This document shows positions 48,943 through 57,550 of a stretch of 64,000 nt of DNA, piece after piece (within the stretch, counting starts at the first letter, position 1; each line of letters begins with the position of its first letter). Under the pieces are notes generated by a model, which did not search any database, was not told the origin of the DNA, and worked only from the letters and a program-made list of their open reading frames with translations. The stretch comes from Aurantimonas sp. 22II-16-19i (lineage in GTDB: Bacteria; Pseudomonadota; Alphaproteobacteria; Rhizobiales; Rhizobiaceae), in contig NZ_AQQS01000029.1 of assembly GCF_002088275.1 (NCBI RefSeq), positions 1-64,000 of the forward strand, given 5' to 3'. The translations under genes and the position numbers were made by a program.

Positions 48943-49057
48943 TCTTCCTGAGTCGGCGGACGGGCCCGCGTCGCGAACCCCGTGAAGATAAGTGTTGCTG
49001 CACCCAATGCCAACACACTGACGGGAATTTGCGGCAAAAAGCGGGGCGAGCCTTCGA

Positions 49058-50401
49058 TCATGGTTGTGGAGGGGTTAGGCACTTCGGTGGCGGCAGGTCA
49101 CGTTTCAGAAGATGGGGCGCGAGGAGCTTGAAATCGAGGGCTGCGACGTCGCGTCCGAGCCGTATCGCGGCGGCGCCCATCGCGGCATGCGGGCGACCGG
49201 CGGCATCGAGGAGCACCGGCAGGCATCGGGTGCGGTGCCCGCCCAGCCCCAGCGCACCGAGCGGCACGAGCTTCGGCCCGGTGAGCGTCCGCCAGGGGCC
49301 GAGATCGAGCACGACGCGGCCGTCGAAGACGGCGGGCCATGTCATGCCGTGTTCCCCCCGCTTGCGCGTAGCTTCCGCCAGGGACAAGGCGGCGATGCCG
49401 GAGCGCCCGTATTCGCGCATGAAGACGGCTTGCGTCGATGTGATGGCGACGAGCGCGCCGCCGAGGGAGTGCACGCCCTGCTCCGCTCCGCCGGACCGCA
49501 GCCGGGCGAGCACCTCGCGCACGGCCTCGCCCGAGGGCGGCGTCGCAGTTCCGGCCGCCGCCACGACGGCACGCGACACCAGATGGCCTGCGCAGCGTTC
49601 GGACATCTCGGCGAAGACCGAGCGCTCGACAACGATGGCGCCGTCCTCGGCGAACCGCAGGCGTCCGGTTCCCTCGAGATCCGCGATGGCATCGGCGAGC
49701 ACCTGCTCCCCCCTGTCTCTCGCCATCTTGCAGCGGGCAAGATCGCGCAGCGCCCGCTCGCCGCGCCTTGGCTCCGCCGTCAGCGCGATGCGGATGCGGG
49801 CGCGCTGGTAGCGCGGGTCGCGATTGGCCGGGTCGTCGACCGGTGTCATCCCCTCGGCTGCGACCGCCCTGGCCAGCCGCACGCGGGCGATCCCGAGGAA
49901 GGGGCGTCCGAGAAGAACGTCGGGTGCGAGCCAGCGCAGCCGGCGCATCCCCGCCGCGACCACGAGGTCGGCGCCGTTGCTTCGGCGAATGAGATGGGTT
50001 TCGACATCGTCGTCACGGTGATGGGCGACGAGCACCAGGCCGAGATCGTGCTGTCTCGCATGGGAGAGCAGCAGCCCGTAGCGCGCCTCGCGGGCCCGGG
50101 CCGAAAGATTGCCGCGGCCGTCCGGCCCGGCCCATGGGAGCGTCGCATGGGGAAAGCCGTGTTGCGCCGAAAGCGCCGCGACGAACCGCGCCTCTCCGGC
50201 GGATTCCGGCCGCAGCCGATGATCGACGGTGGCAACGTGGATGGGCAGGTGGAAAGAGCCGGCGGAGCGTCGCCAGGCGGCGGACGCCAGCAGCAGCGCC
50301 AGGGAATCCGGGCCACCGGAGACGGCGAGGAGGATGCCGCCGGGCGGGTCGAGCCGGCGCGCGGCCTCGTCGATCGTGGCGCCGAATGCACCGCAAAGCA
50401 C
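49058..50401 (-). CDS. tilS: tRNA(Ile)-lysidine synthase
   Basis: 447 residues from GTG 50401. The N-type ATP pyrophosphatase motif is [15 protein letters not shown] (P-loop SGGPDS about 29-34); [13 protein letters not shown] and [20 protein letters not shown] and [15 protein letters not shown] are TilS blocks. It modifies the anticodon of tRNA-Ile2 (CAU) with lysine. The frame stays open to a CTG overlapping the cpoB stop (50479), so a longer start is possible. 115 bases separate it from ftsH. Confidence 0.93.
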   Translation of the reverse strand: MLCGAFGATIDEAARRLDPPGGILLAVSGGPDSLALLLASAAWRRSAGSFHLPIHVATVDHRLRPESAGEARFVAALSAQHGFPHATLPWAGPDGRGNLSARAREARYGLLLSHARQHDLGLVLVAHHRDDDVETHLIRRSNGADLVVAAGMRRLRWLAPDVLLGRPFLGIARVRLARAVAAEGMTPVDDPANRDPRYQRARIRIALTAEPRRGERALRDLARCKMARDRGEQVLADAIADLEGTGRLRFAEDGAIVVERSVFAEMSERCAGHLVSRAVVAAAGTATPPSGEAVREVLARLRSGGAEQGVHSLGGALVAITSTQAVFMREYGRSGIAALSLAEATRKRGEHGMTWPAVFDGRVVLDLGPWRTLTGPKLVPLGALGLGGHRTRCLPVLLDAAGRPHAAMGAAAIRLGRDVAALDFKLLAPHLLKRDLPPPKCLTPPQP

Positions 50402-50475
50402 CGGGTCGAACGCGTGCTCGCCTTCGGCGGCGCGCGCCTTGCCGGGATCCGTCCCGGATCCGGGCGGCGAGGCGA

Positions 50476-51459
50476 TCAGCAGTTCGCCGCCTTCTCCTCG
50501 TCCTTCAGCTTGCGCCGGACGTTGTCGCTCATCTGGGGATAGCGACGGGCGACTTCCTTGTAGGTGACGCAGGCCGTATCGCGGTTGTTCAGCTTGGCGA
50601 GCGACATCCCGAGCTTCAGCATCATGTCCGGCGCCTTGCCGCTCTTGGGATGCGACTTCTGGGCGTCGAGAAAGACCTCCGCGGCATCGGCGAACTTCTT
50701 CTGCTGGTAGAGGCTCTCGCCGAGCCAGTACTCGGCGTCAGGCGCGTCCTCGGCGCTCGGATAGGTCTGCGAATACTGGCGAAACGACTGCTCGGCCTTC
50801 TGGTAGTCGCCGGCGAGGAGATGGTTGTAGGCGAGGTTGTACATGTCGCGCGGCCCCTCCGCCTTGATGCTCGCGACCGTCGAAGAGTCGGAACTCGCTC
50901 CGGCGTCCTGCGCCGGCGAGGAGCCGCCGAGGGACGAGGTATCGAGCCCGTCGGTGAGGAGACTGCCGATCGTGTCGTCGCCGCTGCCAGTGGCCGATGC
51001 GGTTCCCGAAGTCCCGGAGGAGCCGGAAGGCGCCGCGTCACCGCGCCGTTCGCCGGAGCGCGACGAAGCGGGAGCCGCGCCACCGCCGCCCTCGATCTCC
51101 TGGAACCGGAATTCGGAATCCTCGCGGTACTTGCGCATGTCCTCCTGCGCCTGGAGAAGCTGGAAGCTCAGCTCCTCGACGCGGCCGTTGAGGCGCCGGA
51201 TCTCTTCCTCGAGCTGGTTGATCCGCACGACGACGTCGCCGGACTGGGCCATCACGATCGGGCGCGGGTCATGCTCGCCTGCCGCATCCTGCGTCACTGC
51301 GGCAGGAAGTCCGCCCCCGGGTGCAGCCAAGGCGGGTCTCGCGTCGGAACTGCCGAAGATGCCTGGCAGTTCGAAGGCGGAAGCCGCCGGCGGCATCGCC
51401 ATGGCCAGCATTCCGGCTGCCGCAAGGCTGCAGCGGAGCATCTTCACTGTCGTCACCAT
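50476..51459 (-). CDS. cpoB: Cell division coordinator CpoB (YbgF)
   Basis: 327 residues from ATG 51459 (GAGGGGAA before it). The Sec signal is MLRCSLAAAGMLAMAMPPAASAF. A coiled coil (VVRINQLEEEIRRLNGRVEELSFQLLQAQEDMRKY, about 82-116) is the TolA-binding trimer region, then a Ser/Gly-rich linker and TPR repeats (YNHLLAGDYQKAEQSFRQY; YWLGESLYQQKKFADAAEVF; GMSLAKLNNRDTACVTYKEV). Periplasmic; it coordinates Tol-Pal with septal peptidoglycan synthesis. Confidence 0.94.
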   Translation of the reverse strand: MVTTVKMLRCSLAAAGMLAMAMPPAASAFELPGIFGSSDARPALAAPGGGLPAAVTQDAAGEHDPRPIVMAQSGDVVVRINQLEEEIRRLNGRVEELSFQLLQAQEDMRKYREDSEFRFQEIEGGGGAAPASSRSGERRGDAAPSGSSGTSGTASATGSGDDTIGSLLTDGLDTSSLGGSSPAQDAGASSDSSTVASIKAEGPRDMYNLAYNHLLAGDYQKAEQSFRQYSQTYPSAEDAPDAEYWLGESLYQQKKFADAAEVFLDAQKSHPKSGKAPDMMLKLGMSLAKLNNRDTACVTYKEVARRYPQMSDNVRRKLKDEEKAANC

Positions 51460-51783
51460 TCGTTCCCCTCGCCCGCTCCATCGAAGCGTGTCGTCACCAT
51501 CGCGAACGACTGCCGCTTCCCGAGGCGGTCGCCCGGCGAGAAGGACAGTTTGATGCGGCTGGATTTCGCAGAGCAAGCTTGGATCGAGCGAGTTCGGCCA
51601 AATTTTGACGGCTCGCTGATCGTCCAAAGGAATTCCGCCCGGCAAGACCGGGCGGAACGCTGGACGGGAACTTCGGGCACCCGATCGAACCGCCAAGGCG
51701 ATCCGGTCCCGAGCTTCGTCGCGGCGAAAGGCCTGCCGGCGGAGCAATCACCCCGCCGGGACGACCGGCCGCGACGCGAACCG
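51460..51783. other. Intergenic region between pal and cpoB
   Basis: 324 bases without a gene. It contains the terminator described at 51626-51657; the part next to cpoB (51460-51560) probably holds a cpoB promoter, but no element was clear. Confidence 0.5.
51626..51657 (-). terminator. Terminator downstream of pal
   Basis: On the minus strand TTCCGCCCGG (51657-51648) and CCGGGCGGAA (51642-51633) form a perfect 10-base-pair stem with a TCTTG loop, followed by TTCCTTT. It lies about 130 bases after the pal stop. Confidence 0.6.
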
Positions 51784-52314
51784 TCAGCTCGACGGACCGC
51801 CGAGGACGGTGACGGCGCGGCGGTTCTGCGACCAGCAGGAAATGTCGTCGCAGACTGCGACCGGCCGCTCCTTGCCGTAGGAGATGGTGCGCATGCGGTT
51901 CGCCGGAACCCCCAGCGACGCCAGGTAGTCGCGGGTCGCCGAGGCGCGGCGTGCCCCGAGGGCGAGGTTGTACTCGCGGGTGCCGCGCTCGTCGGCATGG
52001 CCCTCGATGGTGATCGCGTACTGGCCGTTCTGGTTCAGCCACTGCGCCTGGCGCTGCAGCGTCTGCTGTGACTGGGCGTTGATGTCGGACGAATCCGTCG
52101 TGAAGAAGATCCGGTCGCCGACATTGACCGTGAAGTCCTGGGGCGAACCCGGCGTGACGTTGCCGGCCCCGCCGATGCCGTTGGCGCCGCCGAGGCCAAG
52201 GCCTGCCGCACTGTCGGGCAGCCCGTCCTTCTTGCTCGCACAACCGGCGACGAGGAGGCCCGCCAGAAGCGCGATGGCGATGTGGCCCTTGCCGTGAGAG
52301 ACCATGCTCGGCAT
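51784..52314 (-). CDS. pal: Peptidoglycan-associated lipoprotein Pal
   Basis: 176 residues from ATG 52314; AAGGAG sits just upstream and is the reason to drop the longer TTG start. The lipoprotein signal ends LLVAGC (Cys25). A Gly-rich linker follows, then the OmpA-like domain: VGDRIFFTTDSSDINAQSQ, ITIEGHADERGTREYNLALGARRA (peptidoglycan-binding D/R) and ISYGKERPVAVCDD. Anchors the outer membrane to peptidoglycan and partners TolB. Confidence 0.97.
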   Translation of the reverse strand: MPSMVSHGKGHIAIALLAGLLVAGCASKKDGLPDSAAGLGLGGANGIGGAGNVTPGSPQDFTVNVGDRIFFTTDSSDINAQSQQTLQRQAQWLNQNGQYAITIEGHADERGTREYNLALGARRASATRDYLASLGVPANRMRTISYGKERPVAVCDDISCWSQNRRAVTVLGGPSS

Positions 52315-52380
52315 GGCGAACTCCTTCAAATTAAAGGTATTCTCGTTACCGACGGACTACCATGTCCAAGCTTAACGACC

Positions 52381-52406
52381 GGTAAAAGCGGACGGTAAAA
52401 GCGGAC
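52381..52406. repeat. Tandem 13-base direct repeat upstream of pal
   Basis: Two perfect copies of GGTAAAAGCGGAC (52381-52393 and 52394-52406), 67 bases before the pal start. Confidence 0.9.
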
Positions 52407-52520
52407 TGTCTCGCACAGCCGCGGCAACGGTTTGGCAGATCCGGCGGAAGCTGAGAATTTCGGCCGACTGGCGGCGGTTTCCAGGAAGGCTGAGGCGTTC
52501 CTGCAACATGCAATAGACTT

Positions 52521-52552
52521 ATGCCCCCAGCCTTGCGCCGGGCTGAGGGCAT
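52521..52552 (-). terminator. Hairpin in the tolB-pal gap
   Basis: ATGCCCCCAGCC (52521-52532) and GGCTGAGGGCAT (52541-52552). In the minus-strand RNA all 12 pairs form with one U-G pair; in the plus-strand RNA there is one C-A mismatch, so the structure fits transcription in the tol direction. No T-run, so it may be an RNA-processing or stabilising stem rather than a full terminator. Confidence 0.5.
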
Positions 52553-52660
52553 CAAAGTCACAGTGGTGGAATCGCTTCGATCCGGGGAACGGGGCGTCGT
52601 CTTGTCGAGCAGCGGCACCGATGCCGCCGCCTCCCCCAACCTGCGGCCCGGGCCGGCGCC

Positions 52661-53971
52661 TCAGTCGAGCAGCGGCGACCAGGCCGGATCGGAAGCGTAG
52701 CCGGGCGTCGGGACGACTTGCTCGTTGTAGCCGGTGAGGTCGATCGAGCGGAGCTGCGGGCCACCGGAGCCCTTCTGGTCGCCGAAATACATCAGCACCC
52801 GGCCGTTCGGCGCCCAGGTCGGGCCCTCGTTGTGGAAGCCCGAGGTCAGGATCCGCTCGCCCGAACCGTCCGGCCGCATCACGCCGATCTGGAACTGGCC
52901 ACCGGTCTGCTTGGTGAAGGCGATGAGATCGCCGCGGGGCGACCAGACCGGCGTCGAATAGGTGCCGTCGCCGAAGGAGATGCGCTGCTGGCTCGAGCCG
53001 TCGGCGGCCATCGTGTAGAGCTGCTGGCGCCCGCCGCGATCGGACTCGAAGACGATGCGCGTCCCGTCCGGCGAAAAGGACGGGGAGGTGTCGATGGCAT
53101 TGGTGGAGGTCAGCCGCGTCGTCGCCCGCGAGCGCAGGTCCATCGCGTAGATGTTGGCGTTGCCGTTCTGCTGCAGGCTCATGATCACCTTCTGGCCGTC
53201 CGGCGAGAAGCGCGGCGAGAAGGTCATGCCGGGAAAGTTGCCGACGATCTCGCGCTGGCCTGTCTCGAGCTGCAGGAGATAGACCCGCGGCTCGCCGTTG
53301 CCGAAGGACATGTAGGTCACCTCCTGGCGGTTCGGCGAAAACCGCGGCGTCAGGACGAGGTCGCTGCCGTCGGTGAGGTAGCGGACATTCGCCCCGTCCT
53401 GATCCATGATGGCGAGGCGCTTGACCCGATTGACCTTGTCGCCGCTCTCCGCGACGAAGACGACGCGGCTGTCGAAATAACCCTTCTCGCCGGTGACGCG
53501 CTCGTAGATCGCGTCGGCGATGATGTGGCCGACCCGGCGCCAGTTGTCGGGATTGGTGTAGAACTGCTGGCCGTCGAGCTGCTGGCCGGCGACGGTGTCC
53601 CAAAGGCGGAATTCGACGCGCAGGCGGCCGTCCGCCTCCGGCGAGACCCGGCCGACGACGAGGGCCTGGGCGTTGATCACCGTCCAGTCCTGGAAGTTCG
53701 GGCTGACATCCGGGCCGAGGCCCTTCTGGATGAAGGCCGCCGGGCTGATCGGGGCGAACAGGCCGGAGCGCTTGAGGTCCGCCGACACCACGTCGGAGAT
53801 CTTCTTGCCGAGGCCGTCCTGCGACTGGAAGTCGGTGATGGCGATGGGCAGCGGCTGGACATTGCCCTGGGTGATGTCGAGCTCGACGACGGCCGAGGCC
53901 GGCGTCGCCGCGGCGAAGACGCCGGCGAACACCAGAACGGCCGCGCAGAGGCGCCTGAGATTCATATGCAT
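52661..53971 (-). CDS. tolB: Tol-Pal system protein TolB
   Basis: 436 residues from ATG 53971 (GAGGGGAA upstream); ATG 53965 is two codons later. A Sec signal ([22 protein letters not shown]) is followed by the N-terminal domain [19 protein letters not shown] and a six-bladed beta-propeller with TolB repeats such as [37 protein letters not shown] and [15 protein letters not shown]. Binds Pal and TolA in the periplasm. Confidence 0.97.
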   Translation of the reverse strand: MHMNLRRLCAAVLVFAGVFAAATPASAVVELDITQGNVQPLPIAITDFQSQDGLGKKISDVVSADLKRSGLFAPISPAAFIQKGLGPDVSPNFQDWTVINAQALVVGRVSPEADGRLRVEFRLWDTVAGQQLDGQQFYTNPDNWRRVGHIIADAIYERVTGEKGYFDSRVVFVAESGDKVNRVKRLAIMDQDGANVRYLTDGSDLVLTPRFSPNRQEVTYMSFGNGEPRVYLLQLETGQREIVGNFPGMTFSPRFSPDGQKVIMSLQQNGNANIYAMDLRSRATTRLTSTNAIDTSPSFSPDGTRIVFESDRGGRQQLYTMAADGSSQQRISFGDGTYSTPVWSPRGDLIAFTKQTGGQFQIGVMRPDGSGERILTSGFHNEGPTWAPNGRVLMYFGDQKGSGGPQLRSIDLTGYNEQVVPTPGYASDPAWSPLLD

Positions 53972-54197
53972 GGGCGGAACTTCCCCTCTTGAGCGGCAGC
54001 GTCGCCGCCTCTCCGGCGGCCTTGATGTTCGATGTCGGACAGGCCTGCCGCACGATGCGGCGGGCCGTTCTTCCCGCCGGCCCTCGCATCCGAACCGGTC
54101 CCCCGGGTCCGGGTCACGAGCCGGCCTGTCCATTCCCAGTCGCCCTTAGTAGGTTTCTTTCGGGAAATTTCATGGCGATGTCTCGTGCCGGCCCGGA

Positions 54198-55313
54198 TCA
54201 GAGCATCTGGCTGGGATCGAAGTTCAACAGGACTTCCGACCACGTGTCGTATTTCTCCGCCGGCAGCGTGTAGGGTGCGCAGCGCATCACCGCGCGCAGC
54301 GCCGCCTCGGCCGCGGCCCGCTCGATCGCCGAGCCGCTGCCGCCGTCGATGATCTCGGGCCGCCCTTCGAGGCCGCCCGACGGATCGAGGCGCATGCGGA
54401 TCGTCACCCGCAGCGAGCCCGCCTCGGAAACACCGGCAGGCGGCGACCAGCACTGGCTGACCTGACCTCGCAGCGCGTCGAGCTCGCTCTGGGAAAGCTT
54501 GGCGCCGGTCCTTCTGTCGCCGCCGAGCGAGGCCTGCTGCTGCGAACGCCGCGCCCCGCCGCCCGCCGACTTCTCCTTGTTGAGGAGGGCGGCGATCTTG
54601 TCGGGGTCGAACTCGCTGTCCTGCTCGGCCGTCTCGCGCGGTCTTTCGACCGGCTTCTCCGGCCGTCTCGTTTCGCTCGGCTGCGGCCGCGGCGGCGACG
54701 GGCGCGCCTGGGGCACCGGCCCGGCATCGGGCAGCGAGGCGACCTGCGGCTCGGCCGGTTGCGGCGCGGGCGTCTCCTGCGGCGCGGGATCTGGCTGCGG
54801 CTCCGGCTCCGCCGTCTCGATGGCCTCCTCGATGGGATCGACCTCCTGCGGCGCGGGCTCGGCCGGTGCCGCCTCTGCCGGCTGCGCGGTCTCCTGCGGC
54901 TCTGGCGCCGGCTCGGGCCGCGGCGTCGGCACGGTCTCCGGAGCCGGCTCGGGCTCGGGCGTCGGTTCGGGCGCCGGCGGCGGTTCCGAGGCGGCGGGCG
55001 CGGCCGTCTGTTCCACGGCCCGCTCGCGGTCGGTCGGCGTCGGCGGCGTCTCCAGATCGGTCGAATTGTCGCCGACGTTCTGCGCCGGCTCCTCGTTCTC
55101 GGGCCGGCTGGTCGGCTCGGGCGCCGGCGTCTCGGTGACGGGAGCGTCCTTCTTGCCGATCAGGGACTGCGAGTATTCCTCCACCGGCACGAGTTCGACC
55201 GGCAGCGAATCGACGGCCGCCACCTGCAGCGGTTCGGGCGCGCTCAACGCCCACAGTCCCCAGGTGAGGACCGCGGTGTGCAGGACTGCAGAGACGACGA
55301 TGCCGGATTTCAT
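54198..55313 (-). CDS. tolA: Tol-Pal system protein TolA
   Basis: 371 residues. One membrane helix at about 6-24 (VVSAVLHTAVLTWGLWAL), a long Pro/Glu/Ala-rich middle (about 60-230) with many EP repeats in place of the usual Ala/Lys helix, and a C-terminal domain from about 275 (LSQSELDALRGQVSQCWSPPAG ... VTIRMRLDPSG) that contacts Pal/TolB. It spans the periplasm and is energised by TolQR. Confidence 0.93.
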   Translation of the reverse strand: MKSGIVVSAVLHTAVLTWGLWALSAPEPLQVAAVDSLPVELVPVEEYSQSLIGKKDAPVTETPAPEPTSRPENEEPAQNVGDNSTDLETPPTPTDRERAVEQTAAPAASEPPPAPEPTPEPEPAPETVPTPRPEPAPEPQETAQPAEAAPAEPAPQEVDPIEEAIETAEPEPQPDPAPQETPAPQPAEPQVASLPDAGPVPQARPSPPRPQPSETRRPEKPVERPRETAEQDSEFDPDKIAALLNKEKSAGGGARRSQQQASLGGDRRTGAKLSQSELDALRGQVSQCWSPPAGVSEAGSLRVTIRMRLDPSGGLEGRPEIIDGGSGSAIERAAAEAALRAVMRCAPYTLPAEKYDTWSEVLLNFDPSQML

Positions 55314-55329
55314 CTGGGGCTCGCGCAGC

Positions 55330-55776
55330 TCACGCCTGGGGTTCCTGGTCGGTCACGAGACCGATGTTCTTGAATCCGGCCGCCGAGATGCGGCCCATCA
55401 CCCGCATCACCGTGCCGTAGTCGGCCGACCGGTCGCCCTTGACGAAGATCCGCTCCTGGTAGCCCGTCGCGGCGATCTGCTCGAGTTTCGGCACGACTTC
55501 CTCGACGGCGATCTCGGTCTCGTTGATGAAGACCTGACCGTTGGAATTGACCGAAATGGTGATCGGCTGCGATTCCGAATTCAGCGCTTTCGCCTGCGTC
55601 TTCGGCAGCTCGATCGGCACGCCGACAGTCAGCATCGGCGCTGCCACCATGAAGATGATCAGGAGCACGAGCATCACGTCGACCATCGGCGTGACGTTGA
55701 TCTCGCTCATCGGGGCCCTTCGCGAGCGTCCCCGCCGCGTGCGCCTGGCGCCGGAACTGCCGACCGACATTCCCAT
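55330..55776 (-). CDS. tolR: Tol-Pal system protein TolR
   Basis: 148 residues. After a basic start it has INVTPMVDVMLVLLIIFMVAAPMLTVGVPIELPK, where the Asp in MVDVMLVLL is the proton-channel residue. The periplasmic part ITISVNSNGQVFINETEIAVEEV and YQERIFVKGDRSADYGTVMRVMGRI is the ExbD/TolR fold. It follows tolQ by 77 bases and is 16 bases from tolA. Confidence 0.96.
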   Translation of the reverse strand: MGMSVGSSGARRTRRGRSRRAPMSEINVTPMVDVMLVLLIIFMVAAPMLTVGVPIELPKTQAKALNSESQPITISVNSNGQVFINETEIAVEEVVPKLEQIAATGYQERIFVKGDRSADYGTVMRVMGRISAAGFKNIGLVTDQEPQA

Positions 55777-55853
55777 GGCTCAATCCCTCGAATGCGGGCC
55801 CCTCGCGAAAGCGACCCTCGTGTCCAATGCGGCGACGACGCGGCGGCCGAGCC

Positions 55854-56573
55854 TCAGCGCTGCTGCGTGAGCTTCTCGTCGATCTGCCGCGACAGGATGG
55901 CGGAAAACTCGTCGGCGAAGGCTTCCAGCCGCATGCCCAGCTTGCCGGCATCCGCCGAGAGCTTGTTGTAGGCGATGACCGCGGGAATCGCCGCGACGAG
56001 GCCGATAGCCGTCGCCAGCAGCGCCTCGGCGATGCCGGGGGCGACGACGGCGAGGCTGGTCTGCTGGGATCCGGCGATCGCCTGGAACGAGGTCATGATG
56101 CCGACCACCGTGCCGAACAGGCCGACGAAGGGCGCTGCCGAGCCGACCGTCGCCAGGAAGCCGAGCCGCGACTCCAGGCTATCCATCTCGCGGGCGAGCG
56201 TCACGTCCATCGCCTTCTCGATGCGCGCCTGCAGGCCGATCGGCGACCGGGCGCCCTTTTCGAACGACTTCTTCCACTCGCGCATGGCCGCCACGAACAG
56301 CGCTCCCATGCCGGAGGTCCGGCGCTCGGACAGCGTGTGATAGAGCTCCTCCAGCGACTGTCCGGACCAGAAGTGGCTCTCGAACTTGTTCAGTTGCCGG
56401 CGGAAGGCGCCGAAGCGCATGGTCTTGTCGATGATGATCGCCCAGGACCAGATCGAGGCGAAGAGCAGGCCGATCATCACCAGCTTGACGATCAAGCCCG
56501 CCTGCCAGAACAGCTCCCACAGGGACACCGATCCTGCAGCCGACAGCGCTTCCTGAGCGATTTGCCCGTCCAT
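55854..56573 (-). CDS. tolQ: Tol-Pal system protein TolQ
   Basis: 239 residues with three transmembrane helices: LFWQAGLIVKLVMIGLLFASIWSWAIII near the start, LATVGSAAPFVGLFGTVVGIMTSF (the conserved channel helix 2) and IAEALLATAIGLVAAIPAVIAYN (helix 3). MotA/TolQ/ExbB family. Uses proton motive force to drive TolA. First gene of the tolQRAB-pal set; a CtrA-like box lies about 290 bases upstream. Confidence 0.97.
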   Translation of the reverse strand: MDGQIAQEALSAAGSVSLWELFWQAGLIVKLVMIGLLFASIWSWAIIIDKTMRFGAFRRQLNKFESHFWSGQSLEELYHTLSERRTSGMGALFVAAMREWKKSFEKGARSPIGLQARIEKAMDVTLAREMDSLESRLGFLATVGSAAPFVGLFGTVVGIMTSFQAIAGSQQTSLAVVAPGIAEALLATAIGLVAAIPAVIAYNKLSADAGKLGMRLEAFADEFSAILSRQIDEKLTQQR

Positions 56574-56950
56574 TTAAGATCAAGCCCCCAAAACAACCGA
56601 ACGCCGGCAGCAGAACCGTCCCGTCCTGCCCGGCACCCCAATTTCCATCCACGTCCGTTGCGTGCTGCGGCAGGCGACGTGCCGCCCGTCGAGATCCTCC
56701 CGGCGCGACCGACACGGTCCGGATGTCCCGATCCTCATACGGCCTTCTCATGCAACAGCGATGCAACTGCGCGAACCGTATCCCCCGCCCCGCTTTCACA
56801 ACCGATTCCGGTGAAAGCATGGCGAAATCGATTCAAATCCGCCGTTTCCTGTTCTGGACCCGCCATGGTTAACAGGCGGTTACGACAGGACTCATGTCGG
56901 TTGCCGCGCCGGCGGTGCCGGATCGGGGGCATCGGAGGCCGGATCGGCGG
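56574..56950. other. Intergenic region between ybgC and tolQ
   Basis: 377 bases, no gene. Contains the CtrA-like box (56865-56883) close to the ybgC stop. The length suggests a separate promoter for tolQ. Confidence 0.55.
56865..56883 (-). promoter_or_regulatory. CtrA-like box upstream of tolQ
   Basis: On the minus strand: GTAA, seven bases, then TTAACCAT, again the exact conserved half-site of CtrA, pointing at tolQ about 290 bases away. Same structure as the box at 45253-45271. Confidence 0.45.
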
Positions 56951-57433
56951 TCAGGCAGGAGCGGGCGCCGCCAGGACCTCCAGCACCCGCGCCGGCATCC
57001 GCATCGGCTTGCCTTCGGGCGAGATGACCGCGACCTTGACGTTGGCCTCGAGAAGCAGCTCGCCATCCCGCGCGATCGTCTGGTCGAGCAGGATGCGGGC
57101 GCCGCCGAGCTGCCGGGTCTTGGTCGTCACCGTCAGAACGTCGTCGATCCGCGCCGGACGCAGGAAGTCGAGCTCCATCCGGCGCACCGCGAAGGCCATC
57201 GGCGTACCGAACGCGCCGCTCATCAGTTCGCGGTGACCGATCCCCTTCAACCGCAGGAGGTCGGACCGTCCGCGTTCGAGGAAATTCAGGTAGCGGGCGT
57301 GATAGACCACGCCCGAGAAATCCGTGTCCTCGAAATAGACGCGCAGGTCGAGGCGATGGCCGTCTTCGGTCAGCCATCCGGCCAGGTCGCTTCCGGCCTG
57401 TCCATCCTCGGGATTTTTCGTCTGTCCTATCAT
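56951..57433 (-). CDS. ybgC: Tol-Pal system-associated acyl-CoA thioesterase
   Basis: 160 residues of the hotdog thioesterase family. LRVYFEDTDFSGVVYHARYLNFLERGRSDLLR carries the catalytic Asp (DTDFSGVVYHARYL). The rest fits the YbgC fold (MAFAVRRMELDFLRPARIDDVLTV; LDQTIARDGELLLEANVKVAVIS). It heads the tol region on the minus strand. It is divergent from the phytase-like gene. Confidence 0.95.
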   Translation of the reverse strand: MIGQTKNPEDGQAGSDLAGWLTEDGHRLDLRVYFEDTDFSGVVYHARYLNFLERGRSDLLRLKGIGHRELMSGAFGTPMAFAVRRMELDFLRPARIDDVLTVTTKTRQLGGARILLDQTIARDGELLLEANVKVAVISPEGKPMRMPARVLEVLAAPAPA

Positions 57434-57550
57434 GGCCTTGGCATCACTCTCAGGATTTGGGCGAAAGTCCGGTGAAACAGTGTCATCGCAGTGTCACGCA
57501 CCGTCAGGCAGAACGACGCATCCGCAACCCCATGAACTTCGGGAGGCACC

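Larger units (their letters stand above)
52315..52660. other. Intergenic region between tolB and pal
   Basis: 346 bases, unusually long for tolB-pal. It holds a hairpin (52521-52552) and a tandem 13-base repeat (52381-52406), described separately. No open frame with codon structure. Confidence 0.6.

Noticed and set aside
52381-52406. Possible CRISPR-like repeat
   Set aside because: Only two head-to-tail copies with no spacer.
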